A stretch of 64,000 bases of DNA from Siphonodentalium dalli (taxonomy: Eukaryota; Mollusca; Scaphopoda; Gadilida; Siphonodentaliidae), in NCBI GenBank assembly GCA_032622095.1, contig CP136063.1, forward strand, positions 276,263,426-276,327,425. Reading direction: 5' to 3'. A program made the position numbers and the translations under genes. The notes below the pieces were generated by a model. It worked only from the letters and a program-made list of their open reading frames with translations, did not search any database and was not told where the DNA came from. Positions 12,131 through 22,334 of the stretch are shown piece by piece. Position 1 is the stretch's first letter. Every line of letters starts with the position of its first letter.

Positions 12131-13297
12131 TTATCCATAGTAATCCCCCTGTTATTAACCAGTAGTTCCCTAAGGAAATGTTCAGATTAAAAGTTCAACA
12201 AACAACCACAGGTTGAATTTATTATCTGAACATTTCCCACAAGTGAATATGAATCATTCTGCTCTTGTATTATCTGTTTTTCTGTCTATCGTCTGCGTTT
12301 ATTATCGGAACACCCCTCTAAATGAATAATATACCATTCCAGTGTATACTTTTATAACTAAATGAGAGACTCCATTCAGTATAGAAAGGGTTAAAACACA
12401 TCAGAATAAGTTTAGAAGCAAGTTTTAGTGTTAGGTGAATAGTGTTAGGTGATAGGTGAATAGTGCGTTGAAATATTGTTCCTTTCATTACTAACTGGAT
12501 TTTTGGATTAAGTTATAAAAGAATATATTGGAATAATCTATTATTCATTTGTAGGATTGATTTGACAATACAAGTGCAGAAGACACATTATTTGTTCATT
12601 TAGAGGGAATATTTATATAATCTATATCAATACGTCGCAGTGACCACTTTTGCTTTTATGGGACAGTCATAATAAGTTCAAGAAACGGCTATTGAACTTA
12701 TTATCTTAACATTCCCCAAGTGAACTACTCATCATTGAGAATTCAGTCGTCAAAGGGTTATTTGGAGGAAGTGTTAGTGAACGTTCAGACGATCATGATT
12801 CAATCGTAAGTGCAAGAATCAGGCCCAACAAAATCGTAGTTAGTTTGTTGTCACGATTGCGATATCACCGCAGATGAGGATATCGTTGGTTGTTCATAAG
12901 CCATGGTTAACCACGTGATTGAATACCATACGATCTTTCCATCTACGATGTTTACATACACACGACTGTGATTCCGTCGCGCGCGGAGATAAACCAGGAT
13001 ACACCACGATTTTGCATCTAAAATCAAACAGTGTTTGCCGTGAGCATTATCCAACTACTGGTTACTACCCATGATGGAAAACTTTGACACTAACGGTACG
13101 ATTTAATCGTGGTTGTGTGAAAATCCACTTAAATAAGGTCTTTGAACTTATTACCTGACCATTCCCCAAGTAAACAGACTGTAACTGTCAGTGCGTATTT
13201 CATTTTAGTCACCGAAGGGTTAATTTCAACCAGTGTCTCTGGCTGGTTGGGACAGTTCAATTAAATCTAACCGATGCCTAATTAACTCAATTTGCAG
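12131..13297 (+). repeat. UHRF1 intron with short dispersed repeats and a MITE-like palindrome
   Basis: A motif of the type GAACTTATTATCTGAACATT followed by CCCCAAGTGAA recurs near 12215, 12690 and 13140, with a related copy at 30157. Between about 12782 and 13121, inverted ends resembling TTCAnACnACCATGATT (left) and its complement suggest a MITE. No exon similarity was found. Confidence 0.4.
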
Positions 13298-13435
13298 GTT
13301 GCTAAATATTGGCCTGAGAGGGGTCAGTCCGGGTTCTTGGTGTGGCGATACATGTTAAGACGTGATGATGAATCTTCAGCACCATGGACAAAAGGCGGCA
13401 AGAAAAGAGCAGCAAAATTAGGGTTAGCCATGCAG
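13298..13435 (+). CDS. UHRF1: UHRF1 exon: C-terminal part of SRA domain
   Basis: Acceptor TTTGCAG at 13291-13297, donor GTGAGT at 13436. Exactly 46 codons in phase 0. Contains [20 protein letters not shown] followed by [13 protein letters not shown] and LGLAMQ, matching the vertebrate SRA domain residue for residue over long runs. Confidence 0.97.
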
Positions 13436-13801
13436 GTGAGTGATTCCTGTCAATTTTCACTTTTACACTACAGCACTGCAATCTCAATCAGAGCCTTATT
13501 CTAAAACTTGATCCACATCTAGTTAAAAAGAATTAAATAGGTATACATAATTCTTAATGCCAATGGTCCAACCCTTACATGGGCTATTCTTATTGCTAGA
13601 CTCAATACATTCAAGTTTTCTGGCTGGTTTCAAATCACACCAACTAGATGAAATTTTCCCAACCTGGGTGCTTTTGCAACAGTTTCATTGAAACTGGTAA
13701 GTAAAACACTTTAGTAGGTAATTCACTACCCAAGCTATGGGGATAATGAACAACTCCTCTGTAGTAATATGACTAAATGTACCCTGTGTTATGCTTTTTA
13801 G

Positions 13802-13889
13802 TACCCAGAGGGCTACTTGGAAGCTGAGAAACAGAAAGAGAAGAATAAGGAAGCTGGCAAGCGCAGGAAGAGGAAAGCAGATGATCGAA
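13802..13889 (+). CDS. UHRF1: UHRF1 exon: SRA end and basic linker
   Basis: Acceptor TTTTTAG (ends 13801), donor GTATGT at 13890. Encodes YPEGYLEAEKQKEK and then KRRKRKADDR, 29 codons plus one nucleotide. YPEGYLEA is conserved in UHRF1; the Lys/Arg cluster corresponds to the polybasic region that in human UHRF1 helps control its conformation. Confidence 0.95.
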
Positions 13890-14109
13890 GTATGTTAAAG
13901 TTATCAATATTTACTAACAATGACAAATTTGCAAATATATCTTTTCAAGACCCTTCAACATGATTCAATCTTGCATGAAATGTCATACTTTGCTTGTGGA
14001 GAGGAGCATTTAGTAAGTTGTAATAACTTGTGATTCAATCCCCGTTGCTCATTGTACATACTACTGTATTCAAAGTATTTTGTAATATTATATTCTTGGG
14101 TGACCAATA

Positions 14110-14560
14110 AAATATGTTCAAACAAATAGCTATGGAATTTGAAAGATTTGCGATTAAAAACATGTCCCTTCTGTCACCATCTTGGATTTTACTTTTTGTA
14201 TGACTAAATGTTTTGGCACTCCTTCAACCAACATTTTTCATCTGATTGGTCGCAATCTTGATATGAATCTTTGGGTTGTCCTCTTGTATTACTTAGAGAT
14301 TTATTTTGACATCCATATCGCTATATTAACTTTAATGTGACATTATCCCTTCCCAAGTTGAGCTACAGTGTCATTGACAATTGATAGACATATTTTTATG
14401 TTTCCTGATGGTAACTTTAGTTATTGTTATATGGATGGAATGAAATTTGGTTTGGAGGTTTACAACCATAAAATATAGGTCAAGTTTGATATTGGGTTCT
14501 GTCCACCCATTTTCACCAGTTACGCACCTTTTTCTACTCAAAAAGTTTGGATTTTCTTGG
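14110..14560 (+). mobile_element. Decayed Helitron-like fragments in UHRF1 intron
   Basis: 14110-14380 is a diverged 3' end of the 5841-8020 family: it keeps CATCTTGGATTTTACT and ends AAGTTGAGCTACAGTGTCAT. 14395-14560 resembles the core repeat of the 17339 family (GATAACTTTAGTTA-like, GGAATGAAATTTGG, CCATTTTCACC). Confidence 0.6.
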
Positions 14561-14792
14561 TATGTGGCTGAACTGGCTCAAAATTATAGCTGTGGTTGAA
14601 TCTGGGATTTGTACAATGACTCTAACCAGATTTATGGGCCCTTTTTTACTTGATTTTCAGCTGATGATCTTTCTGAAATGTAATTTGCAACAAGCCAACG
14701 GGGATTTTATGCCACTGTGGCAGTGCTCTTGTTTTTGTAAACAAAATAAATCAAATCATACAAACTCATAGAGTGTGGGTATATATCTTCAG

Positions 14793-14947
14793 GTGACTCG
14801 GAATCTGATACGTCTCCAGTAAAGGAAAAGAAAGTGAAGGTTTCGGCATATGAAATAGATTCTCCTGTTAAAAAATTAATCAAAGTTGATAGCCAGAACA
14901 AAAAACAATGGGATGAAGTCATGCCATTCACCAAAGATGGCGGGCAG
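14793..14947 (+). CDS. UHRF1: UHRF1 exon: linker between SRA and RING
   Basis: Acceptor ATATCTTCAG (ends 14792), donor GTAAGA at 14948. The phase joins the previous exon's last base (Ser). It encodes an acidic and basic, low-complexity linker with SDSESDTSPVKEKKVKV and ends KKQWDEVMPFTKDGGQ. The last part aligns with the vertebrate segment just before RING (KLWNEVL). The linker is shorter than in human. SP dipeptides could be phosphosites (inference). Confidence 0.93.
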
Positions 14948-15106
14948 GTAAGATATAACCTATGGCCACTTGCATGAAGCTTGTGTATTATACTCCAGCA
15001 TTTATCCACGACATATACTCAGGAAATACATAAGTAAAGTATATTGTGTATTGTTCCATTGTGCGTCTATACTTGGTTGACCATGGTCTGCTGAACATGA
15101 TTTTCA

Positions 15107-15600
15107 TCATTATACCCCCACTTTCGAAGAAAATGGGGAGTATACTGGATTGACTGCGTCCGTCCGTCACGCTTTCTCCGTCTGTGTGTCGTACTGTCCG
15201 TCCGTCCGACCTCATAACTCGAACAACTATGAACCGATTTCAATAATTTTGTGTATGCAATCTCCTTGGGACTGCCTCTCCGCATGATGCTAATTGCGGT
15301 TTGGTCCAACTTTTTTTAAGTTACGCCTCATTTTCGACTTATTTTGACTTTGAAAATTCTGTCCGACTTAATAACTTTAACAAATATGAACCGATTTCAA
15401 TAATTTTTGGTATACATACTTCTCACAATACCCTCTCTACACGATGCAGCTAGGGATTGGCTCAGACTGTTTTTCGTAATATTACACTTCATTTTCGACT
15501 TATTTTGACTTAGAAAATTCTGTCCGACTTAATAACTTTAACAAATATGAACCAAATTGAATAATTTCTGTACAAACTGATACGGACAGCCGATTGCCCA
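15107..15600 (+). mobile_element. Helitron-like element, truncated, family of 33042 and 40303
   Basis: It starts with a hairpin TACCCCCACTTTC / GGGGAGTATA and a CGTCCGTCC tract (15158-15210). Diverged core repeats follow, each with CCGACTTAATAACTTTAACA and TATGAACC(G/A)A. The typical 3' end (GGGGGTATGCTAGCACTC in the family) is missing, so it is truncated. Confidence 0.7.
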
Positions 15601-15683
15601 AAAACGTGACATGAGGATACACCAGTATTGTCTTCTTGTTACCTAAGAATGAATGAGTTTTGTTTGTGTATATACCATGGATA

Positions 15684-16008
15684 CATGAGGTCGCCAGAGT
15701 GTGAACTTAGTAAACACTACCCTGCACAGCGGGCTAGCATCTCCAAATTACCCTCTGTAAAGCTCATTCTGTTTAGGCCTCAACTGCCATGGGAGAATTA
15801 GAATCTGAAGTGCCCCAGTTGAAGTTGGTGATGTTCACCCATTAGTCACCTCGATAATGCATTTTATCTTCCGCAAATTAGGGGATATAGAAACTTCCCA
15901 GACGATGAGGCCTAAGTAGAATAGGTCCCCAGAGGGTGAATTTGGTGATGCTAGCCCACTGTGTGGGGTTGAATCACTAAATTCACCCCTCTGGGGACCT
16001 CATTCTGC
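15684..16008. mobile_element. GAATGAGGTCCCCAGAGG-type palindromic element, long form
   Basis: The ends are inverted (CAGAATGAGGTCCCCAGAGG type, ending CCTCATTCTG). The right 90 bp is itself a hairpin with GGTGATGCTAGCCC in the arm. A similar long form is at 30899-31243; short forms are at 18357, 18457, 37214 and 46832. Confidence 0.75.
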
Positions 16009-16445
16009 AGTCAGACACACTGTTTCCAGACTATGCATCTCACCACTCGATTCTTCTATTTTCTTGAGATAACCTTTCAGTGAGGACTTGTCACCGTCTT
16101 ATCTCTGAGCGGTCCTCGCACTTGGCTATGACAAAAGGCGATGCCGTAGAAAAAGCCATAGAAGCCGATATACTTCATACAATTTTAAAACAAAGATGTA
16201 TAAGAAAGATGCCAATTTCAAGGGCTGCTTTGAGATTTCCTATCGGCAGAAAAGAGGTCCATAAATATTCTTCGTTCATCGTAATACTCTGTTCAATGAA
16301 CGATATATGGCTGTCTTTAATATTTATCTATCAATATATTGCTATACTGACTCACACCAAATGGACAGGTTTCCTTCTGGAATTTTTATATTCAATTTGT
16401 TAGAAATGTGGGCATATTTTAACCATGTGCTTCTATTTTTTGCAG

Positions 16446-16544
16446 AAATTCCTCGCTAAAGTTGAGGAGGTGTTTATGTGCATCTGTTGTCAGGAAATTG
16501 TTTACAAACCAGTTAGCACAGTCTGTTCACATAATATCTGTAAG
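16446..16544 (+). CDS. UHRF1: UHRF1 exon: first half of RING finger
   Basis: Acceptor TTTTTTGCAG (ends 16445), donor GTATGT at 16545; 33 codons in phase 0. Encodes [20 protein letters not shown] then [13 protein letters not shown]. Visible zinc ligands are the CxxC pair, then C-x-H-x-x-C. The exon's last 41 bp (16504-16544) with its donor is the seed of a tandem array. Confidence 0.96.
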
Positions 16545-16785
16545 GTATGTACAAACCAGTTAGCACAGTCTGTTCACATAATATCTGTAAGGTATGTACA
16601 AACCAGTTAGCACAGTCTGTTCACATAATATCTGTAAGGTATGTACAAACCAGTTAGCACAGTCTGTTCACATAATATCTGTAAGGTATGTACAAACCAG
16701 TTAGCACAGTCTGTTCACATAATATCTGTAAGGTATGTACAAACCAGTTAGCACAGTCTGTTCACATAATATCTGCAAGGTACTG
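16504..16785 (+). repeat. 47-bp array of exon end plus splice donor, 6 copies
   Basis: Each unit is 41 bp of RING-exon sequence (ACAAACCAGTTAGCACAGTC ... ATCTGTAAG) followed by GTATGT. Potential donors lie at 16545, 16592, 16639, 16686 and 16733 (all GTATGT) and 16780 (GTACTG, in the only diverged unit). Copies are otherwise virtually identical, so the amplification is recent or homogenised. Reading through from the true exon hits TAG in the second extra unit. Confidence 0.95.
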
Positions 16786-17338
16786 TAAATTCATTTTAAT
16801 TTGGGGGGGGGGGGGTCTATTATTCTTTGAGTTTGTAGTTTGGCTCAACCACAAATCAACATCCAACTCTTGAATTGGTAGAGCAAGTATCAATATATCA
16901 CATGATACCCCTAGTTACTTATCACTTGGCATTTCACCAACATAATGAACGTGCGTCTTTACATTGATTCACATGAATTAATGCTATTTCGAAAAGCTGC
17001 GCATGATGCCAACACCAGACAGTGCAAAATGATTGCTTTGCTCATTAAAGTTAAATTCTTATCCAACTTCATTGTTCACTTCGAAAATAGACACAAAAAC
17101 AGAGGCAAATTGGGGGACTATATTTTCCATCACCAGCCTCAGTGTGCAATACTGTCGTTTATGATTGTGAAACGTCTCAGCCAATGCTGTAAATGTATGC
17201 ATTTTGCAGCTTCTTTTAAGGATTTTGTTTTGTTAAAAAGGCATATAAAAGCTCTAGTTTTTTTCATGTGATATACAAGATCTTCAACTCGTTATGTTGG
17301 GATATAATATTTTAAGAAACAAAATGTCATTCTTTATT
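16786..17338 (+). other. UHRF1 intron, nothing recognised
   Basis: Starts with a G-run at about 16802-16815. The remainder is AT-rich and lacks recognisable exons or repeats. Confidence 0.5.
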
Positions 17339-18178
17339 ATACGCCCGTTTGAAAAAAACGGCCGTATTATAGTATTGGTCTGTCCGCCCGTCCGTCCGGG
17401 CGTCCGTTAACCTGGTTTCCGGATGATAACTTTAGTTAGAGTGAACCAAATTTAATAAAATTTGGTATGTGGGTTTATTAGCCGAAATGTAAGTTCAAGT
17501 TCGAATTTGGGTTCCGCCCGCCAATTTTCACCCGAGTTATGCCCCTTATTTGACGTTTTTTGACTTAGAAAATCCTTGAAATTTGTTGTCCGGATGATAA
17601 CTTTAGTATAGTTTATCGGAATGAATCCAAATTTGGTATATTACTTTATCCCACCAAAACACAGGTCAAGTTCGAACTTGGGTTCTGTCTGACCATTTTT
17701 GGCAGAGTTATCGCCCTTTTTCGACTCAGTTTTTCTTATGTTTTTTGGTTTCCGGATGATAACTCGATTTTGGAATGTTTATACGCAAAACCCGTTTTTT
17801 TCTGGATTAAATATATCGAAATACAGCTCAAGTCCGAATTTCGTTTTAATCCGATATTTTTTGCGAGAGTTATGGGCCCTTTTTTGACGTAATTTGACTT
17901 AGAAAATCCCTGAAATTTGTTGTATGTGGTATGTGGGTTTATTAGGAGAAAAGACAGCTCAAGTTCGAATTTGGGTTCCGTCCGCCAATTTTCACCGGAG
18001 TTATGCCCCTTATTTGACGTAATTCCGGATGATAACTTTAGTTAGAGTGAACCGATTTCAATCAAATTTGGTATGTGGGTTTATTAGGAGAAAAGACAGC
18101 TCATGTTCGAATTTGGGTTCCATCCGCCAATTTTCCCCAGAGAGGGCGTATTTTGCACGCCCAGCGTAGCTCTTGTTG
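17339..18178 (+). mobile_element. Helitron-like element, ACGCCCGTTT family
   Basis: The 5' hairpin is ACGCCCGTTTG / AACGGCCGT, followed by CCGTCCGTCC. Repeated cores carry CCGGATGATAACTTTAGTTA, AATTTGGTATGTGGGTTTAT and GGGTTCCGTCCGCC. The 3' end is a hairpin, GGGCGTATTTTGCACGCCC, then AGCGTAGCTCTTGTTG. A short internally deleted relative lies at 40075-40255; decayed cores lie at 14395 and 46440. Confidence 0.75.
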
Positions 18179-18298
18179 TAAACAATATTTATATACTACA
18201 TCATCTGATCCCTTTTATAATAGTTTGTATAAACAATACTCAGTGAATTGGTGTCTTAATAAAAGGCTTAGTGTCAAAACAAGCAGGATACATAAAAC

Positions 18299-18600
18299 AA
18301 ATAACTGCCTGGCTAACATGTGAAATGAAGCCGGTAGCTATTAGTGTGCTCATTTGCAGAATGAGGTCCCCAGAGGGTGAATAGTGATGCTACCCCGCAT
18401 AGCAGGCTAGCATCACCAAATCACCCTCTGGGGACCTCATTCTGCTTACACCTCAGCAGAATGAGGTTCCCAGAGGGTGAATTTGGTGATGCTAGCCCGC
18501 TATGTGGGGTAGCATCACTAAATTCACCCTCTGGGGACCTCATTCTGCAAATAACTGCCTGGCCAACATGTGAAATGAAGCCGGTAGCTATTAGTGTACT
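18299..18600. repeat. Paired palindromic MITEs inside a duplicated flank
   Basis: Two CAGAATGAGGTYCCCAGAGG palindromes (18357-18444 and 18457-18547) sit between direct copies of a roughly 50-bp flank, ATAACTGCCTGGC(T/C)AACATG and onward, at 18299 and 18549. Either the locus was segmentally duplicated with one inner flank lost, or the flank is part of the element. Confidence 0.75.
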
Positions 18601-18639
18601 GATTGCGTTATGCCCTTTCAGCATATAATCTGTCACCAC

Positions 18640-18787
18640 ATCCAGGGGTGATAGGAAGACAGTCAGCCATGACTATATCACCCCTAGCAATATACATGTA
18701 TAGTCTCAATATTATATTTATTTGTAATTGTACTTTCCATGTGTGTATATTGTAAATAAAATTATCCTATCCTATCCTATCCTATCC
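18640..18787 (+). mobile_element. Probable non-LTR retrotransposon 3' end with (TATCC)n tail
   Basis: An AT-rich tail with GTAAATAAAATTATCC runs into a TATCC pentanucleotide array (18763-18787). Short simple-repeat tails like this are usual at LINE/SINE 3' ends. No coding part is present. Confidence 0.45.
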
Positions 18788-19307
18788 AGGATCTGAGGGT
18801 CAAATTTCTCAATAGTGACCAATCAAAGATGTCTTAAGCCTGCTATCTATTGTAGGACCTGTTTCTGTGGATAAATATGATATCTGATCCACGTCCTCAC
18901 GAAAACGCCTTTTTATAAGAACCATGAAAACTGATGCTAACTAAATTGAAGCGATTAACACGTTGAGTGCCGGAAATCAATTAGTAATCTCGCTAGTTTG
19001 CCAAATCGTGGCAAGATAGATACCCTTAGTAGACCACAATTTGGCTTCATTGAAGCAAGAATTGGATGACGTCGCGAGTTTAGATGACAGAAACGGAGAT
19101 TTATAGTACTACGAGATAACTCGTAGCCGGCACTGGCGGAAGGAATTTGGGTATTCCCACCACCAGTGCCAACTACGAGTTATCTCGTAGACACAATTGG
19201 ACACGTTTGAGCAATAAATATGAAGTAGAAAGTAACCCAAACAAGTTATTTTGGTGGTAAGCATATTTATGGAGGTGTGGGTGTCTTTGTGGTGGTTATA
19301 GCTCGTT

Positions 19308-20188
19308 ATTATGCCCCCGATCTCCGATGGAGATTTGGGGGTATATAGTGGAGCCCTCCGTCCGTCCGTCCGTACGAACGTTTCAACTCATAACTTTGGT
19401 TTCGCTAACTCAATTCAGTTGATCTTTGGTATGCTAATAGACCAGCCGGGGGGGACAAGATTTCCCCATAACTGCGGTTTCGTCCGCCCATTTTTTCCAG
19501 AGTTACGCCCCTTTTTGGACTTAGAAAATTGTCGACCCGTACGAACGTTTCAACTCATAACTTTGGTTTCGCTAACTCAATTCAGTTGATCTTTGGTATG
19601 CTAATAGACCAGCCGGGGGGACAAGATTTCCCCATAACTGCGGTTTCGTCCGCCCATTTTTTCCAGAGTTATGCCCCTTTTTGGACTTAGAAAATTGTCT
19701 GTACGAACGTTTCAACTCATAACTTTGGTTTCGCTAACTCAATTCAGTTGATCTTTGGTATGCTAATAGACCAGCCGGGGGGACAAGATTTCCCCATAGC
19801 CATTTTTTCAGAGTTACGCCCCTTTTTGGACTTGGAAAATTAAGTTTTCTGTGGCATACGAACGTTTCAACTCATAACTTTGGTTTCGCTAATTCAATTC
19901 AGTTGATATTTGGTATGCCAATAGACCAGCCGGGGGGACAAGATTTCCCCATAGCCGTGGTTTCGTCCGCCCATTTTTTCCAGAGTTACGCCCCTTTTTG
20001 GACTTAGAAAATTCAGGTTTTCTGCTACTTTTTTTGGTTTCCAGATGATAACTTGATTTTGGATTGTTTACTCATGAATAACATAACTTTACAAAGTGCC
20101 ATTTAATAAGCATTTGCACAAAAATAAGAAAAATCCTCTCTGATTGTACAGTCGGGGGCGTTACCTCCGCCCAGCGGTGCACTTGTAT
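19308..20188 (+). mobile_element. Helitron-like element, GCCCCCGATCTCC family
   Basis: 5' hairpin CCCCCGATCTCC/GGAGATTTGGGGG, then (CCGT)n, then four core repeats of about 185 bp starting ACGAACGTTTCAACTCATAA. The 3' hairpin GGGCGTTACCTCCGCCC is followed by AGCGGTGCACTTGT. The same family occurs inverted at 56407-57188 with the same two ends, which fixes the boundaries. Confidence 0.8.
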
Positions 20189-20235
20189 AGTTATATTATG
20201 GCTGATGCAGAATGGAGCAAATTACTTATATGAGC

Positions 20236-20361
20236 ATGGCTACAGACGGTGAATCCGACGTGGAATCGGGTGAACTTGTTTCCTGTGAGGATGAGTTTAT
20301 TTCGGCCAGTAATGACTACGAGCATGCATCTTCTGTTGTTTCTGGCATTGTAAGGTACTAG
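20236..20361 (+). CDS. Candidate first exon of a TE protein (acidic N-terminus)
   Basis: ATG at 20236 opens 41 codons, beginning MATDGESDVESGELVSCEDE and rich in D/E/S, ending at TAG 20359. A possible splice donor GTAAGG at 20350 suggests it was a first exon. Acidic N-termini are common in piggyBac-type transposases, and the frame sits inside the TTAA-flanked element, so it may be a leftover. No catalytic domain is present; the assignment is weak. Confidence 0.3.
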   Translation: MATDGESDVESGELVSCEDEFISASNDYEHASSVVSGIVRY

Positions 20362-21300
20362 TATCTCCCATTTAGCCTGATTTAGGCCTATGCTGTGGTT
20401 CCAAAGTACAGGCCAAAAATAATAGTGTAGGAAGAATTGTCAGCACAAAATTGAAACAACCAGCAGTAGCCTAATAGATCCCTGTACATAGAGGAGTGTG
20501 CTACATGTAACGATTCCATATAATCCATCCGTCTGGAAATAAGTCAACCTTTACTGTAAATCTCTATGATCTCAAAACCATTTATCCGTACATACATGTA
20601 GAACAGTTCGATGAACTGCATGACGTCTGAAGTACGGTAATTGTTATGCTTTCCAACACGCTGTCCAACACGTTCAGAAGAGGGTACAATGTAGCTTTGG
20701 GGAATAATTGTTCCGCTTTACTTGAATTATAAATTATAAAATACCTAGCCCCCATAAAATGGAGCCGCACAGTGTATTCCAAAAACAACTGCTGTGTTCC
20801 CTAATGAGATAATGGTAGCATCAACGCGCGTAAAGTCATGGATTATCCGCTTATCTTGAGTAGGATGCGTCCACTCGCGCAAGAGTGAGGGGGGACATAT
20901 TTGGCAGGCCTGTGTGACGTGTGTGGGTGGTTGTGCGAAGTTTCAATGTGTTGAAACACAACGATGTAATCATTAAATGTTTGTACATTGTGAATATCCA
21001 TCACCCTGACTGTGTTTGCATGCGTGCACATTGCCAGTCTATTGAAAACCAAAAACCCAGTCTAATTTCCCACATACGACTGCCTCTGGTGGTCAATCGG
21101 TGAGACAGTGTACAGCTGTATTCACTCACAACTGGACCATTTTGAGTAGAATATATGTGCTGATGGTGCTCACTTCAGTTGAACGATGTAAGTGGAGCCA
21201 CACTATTTATTTGATAAAATCACTGTTCTGATGTTCCGAGGTGGGTTTTCGTGGTGTATCAACCTATTCCACTGCTCCCGTTTGTCAATTACATGGCATG
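20362..21300 (+). other. Interior of piggyBac-like element, no coding core found
   Basis: No transposase-like frame was recognised here. The short open frames at 20843-21103 overlap on both strands and look random. Confidence 0.45.
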
Positions 21301-21582
21301 GAACCACTACGAGATAACTCGTAGTGGCAACCTGCGAAGGTTGCGTACTACGAGATAACTCGTAGTGGCACTCAACGTGTTAACATTATTCACTGTACTG
21401 CAGACCTCTTTAATTTGAGTGTCAATATGATTATCTTTTCATCTTCAATTAAAATTATCCAGAAGGATGGACAGAAGTGGAGAGCGGACAAAAACAATAG
21501 CCAGCATCGTCCTGCCATAATTCAGAACAAAGCCATTTCTATCATGAAAACTTAGTCATTATTACTAGTACCCGAACTTGAC

Positions 21583-21745
21583 TTTGCCAAGTTAGAGCTA
21601 TTGCCATAGGTTGGTGTCCGTGCGGATGGGGGCTATCAAATTTGAATATTTTTTTTTATGAAAAGCATGGCCATCGGCAACCATCTTGGATTTTATATTT
21701 AATCCAATATAAATGACACCAGCCGCCTTCATGGATTTGATTCTT
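21583..21745 (+). mobile_element. Decayed Helitron-like fragment before the last UHRF1 exon
   Basis: It keeps the hairpin remnant AACTTGACTTTGCCAAGTTA, GAGCTATTGCCATAGG and AGCCATCTTGGATTTT-like cores of the 5841-8020 family. It ends about 20 bp before the last exon's acceptor. Confidence 0.6.
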
Positions 21746-21764
21746 GACTTGTTTTTTTTTTCAG

Positions 21765-21914
21765 AGTTGCTTATACAGGTCCTTCAAGGCAGATGTTTTC
21801 TCATGTCCCCACTGTCGGACAGAACTGGGAAAAGACTTCAAAATGGATGCCAACAAAACTCTATCTGATATTTTGTTGAAATTATATCCTGGTTATGATG
21901 CAGGGAGGTCGTGA
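21765..21914 (+). CDS. UHRF1: UHRF1 last exon: second half of RING and C-terminus
   Basis: Strong acceptor: a long T-run and TCAG (ends 21764). Encodes SCLYRSFKADVFSCPHCRTE then LGKDFKMDANKTLSDILLKL and YPGYDAGRS, with stop TGA at 21912. It completes the C3HC4 RING with C at residue 2 and the CPHC pair. The LxxLYPGYxxGR ending is typical of UHRF1. Confidence 0.97.
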   Translation, partial: SCLYRSFKADVFSCPHCRTELGKDFKMDANKTLSDILLKLYPGYDAGRS

Positions 21915-22049
21915 TGACTTGCCACTTGCTGGTGTGTGAAATAGAGTAGACATTTCAATTTACGGTCTTGAGCGAAAGCGCGACAGATGGTGTTGTGCAC
22001 TTTCTGTGTGTAAAACAACATTCCTAGTATAAATTCAAAGCGACTCATA

Positions 22050-22262
22050 CAGTAATGCTCTAATTAACCGACTCCTTAACCACAGCAGAATTATGGGTAA
22101 CTTTTCAGGATTTAGTCGGAAATATGGCTTGTTGCCATTCATTGAAAAGCTCTCGGCGAGAGCTTTCCGATGAATGGCAACAAGCCATATTTCCGACTAA
22201 ATCCTGAAAAATTACCCATAATTCTGCTGTGGTTAAGGAGTCGGTTAATTAGAGCATTACTG
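22050..22262. mobile_element. Palindromic TA-flanked MITE in UHRF1 3' UTR
   Basis: 213 bp, flanked by TA on both sides, starting CAGTAATGCTCTAATTA and ending with its complement. The two about 100-bp arms (CACAGCAGAATTATGGGTAA ... TGGCTTGTTGCCATTCAT) are nearly perfect complements around CTCTCGGCGAGAG. TA target and size fit a Tc1/mariner-type MITE. It lies between the UHRF1 stop and the likely poly(A) signal. Confidence 0.9.
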
Positions 22263-22334
22263 TATACCATATGCATCATCTATGAATGGTGAACCCTCTG
22301 ATGACTGCATAACTGCTGACTAGTAGTTCACTTT

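Larger units (their letters stand above)
18959..21379 (+). mobile_element. TTAA-flanked piggyBac-like element, non-autonomous
   Basis: Flanked by TTAA at 18955-18958 and 21380-21383. The inverted ends are CACGTTGAGTGCC on both sides. Subterminal palindromes CTACGAGATAACTCGTAG occur twice near each end (19109, 19173, 21307, 21348). TTAA target and terminal repeats are the piggyBac hallmarks. Only a short 5' coding fragment (20236) remains and no DDD catalytic core is visible. A Helitron-like element has inserted at 19308-20188. It lies in the last UHRF1 intron. Confidence 0.75.

Noticed and set aside
16080-16403. Frame (about 107 codons) with a good upstream acceptor, containing DAVEKAIEADILHTILKQR, faintly like a CENP-B/pogo HTH segment
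   Set aside because: It is not a UHRF1 exon: the flanking UHRF1 exons join in phase 0, and entering at this acceptor in that phase reads TGA at once. The similarity is too weak to call a separate gene.
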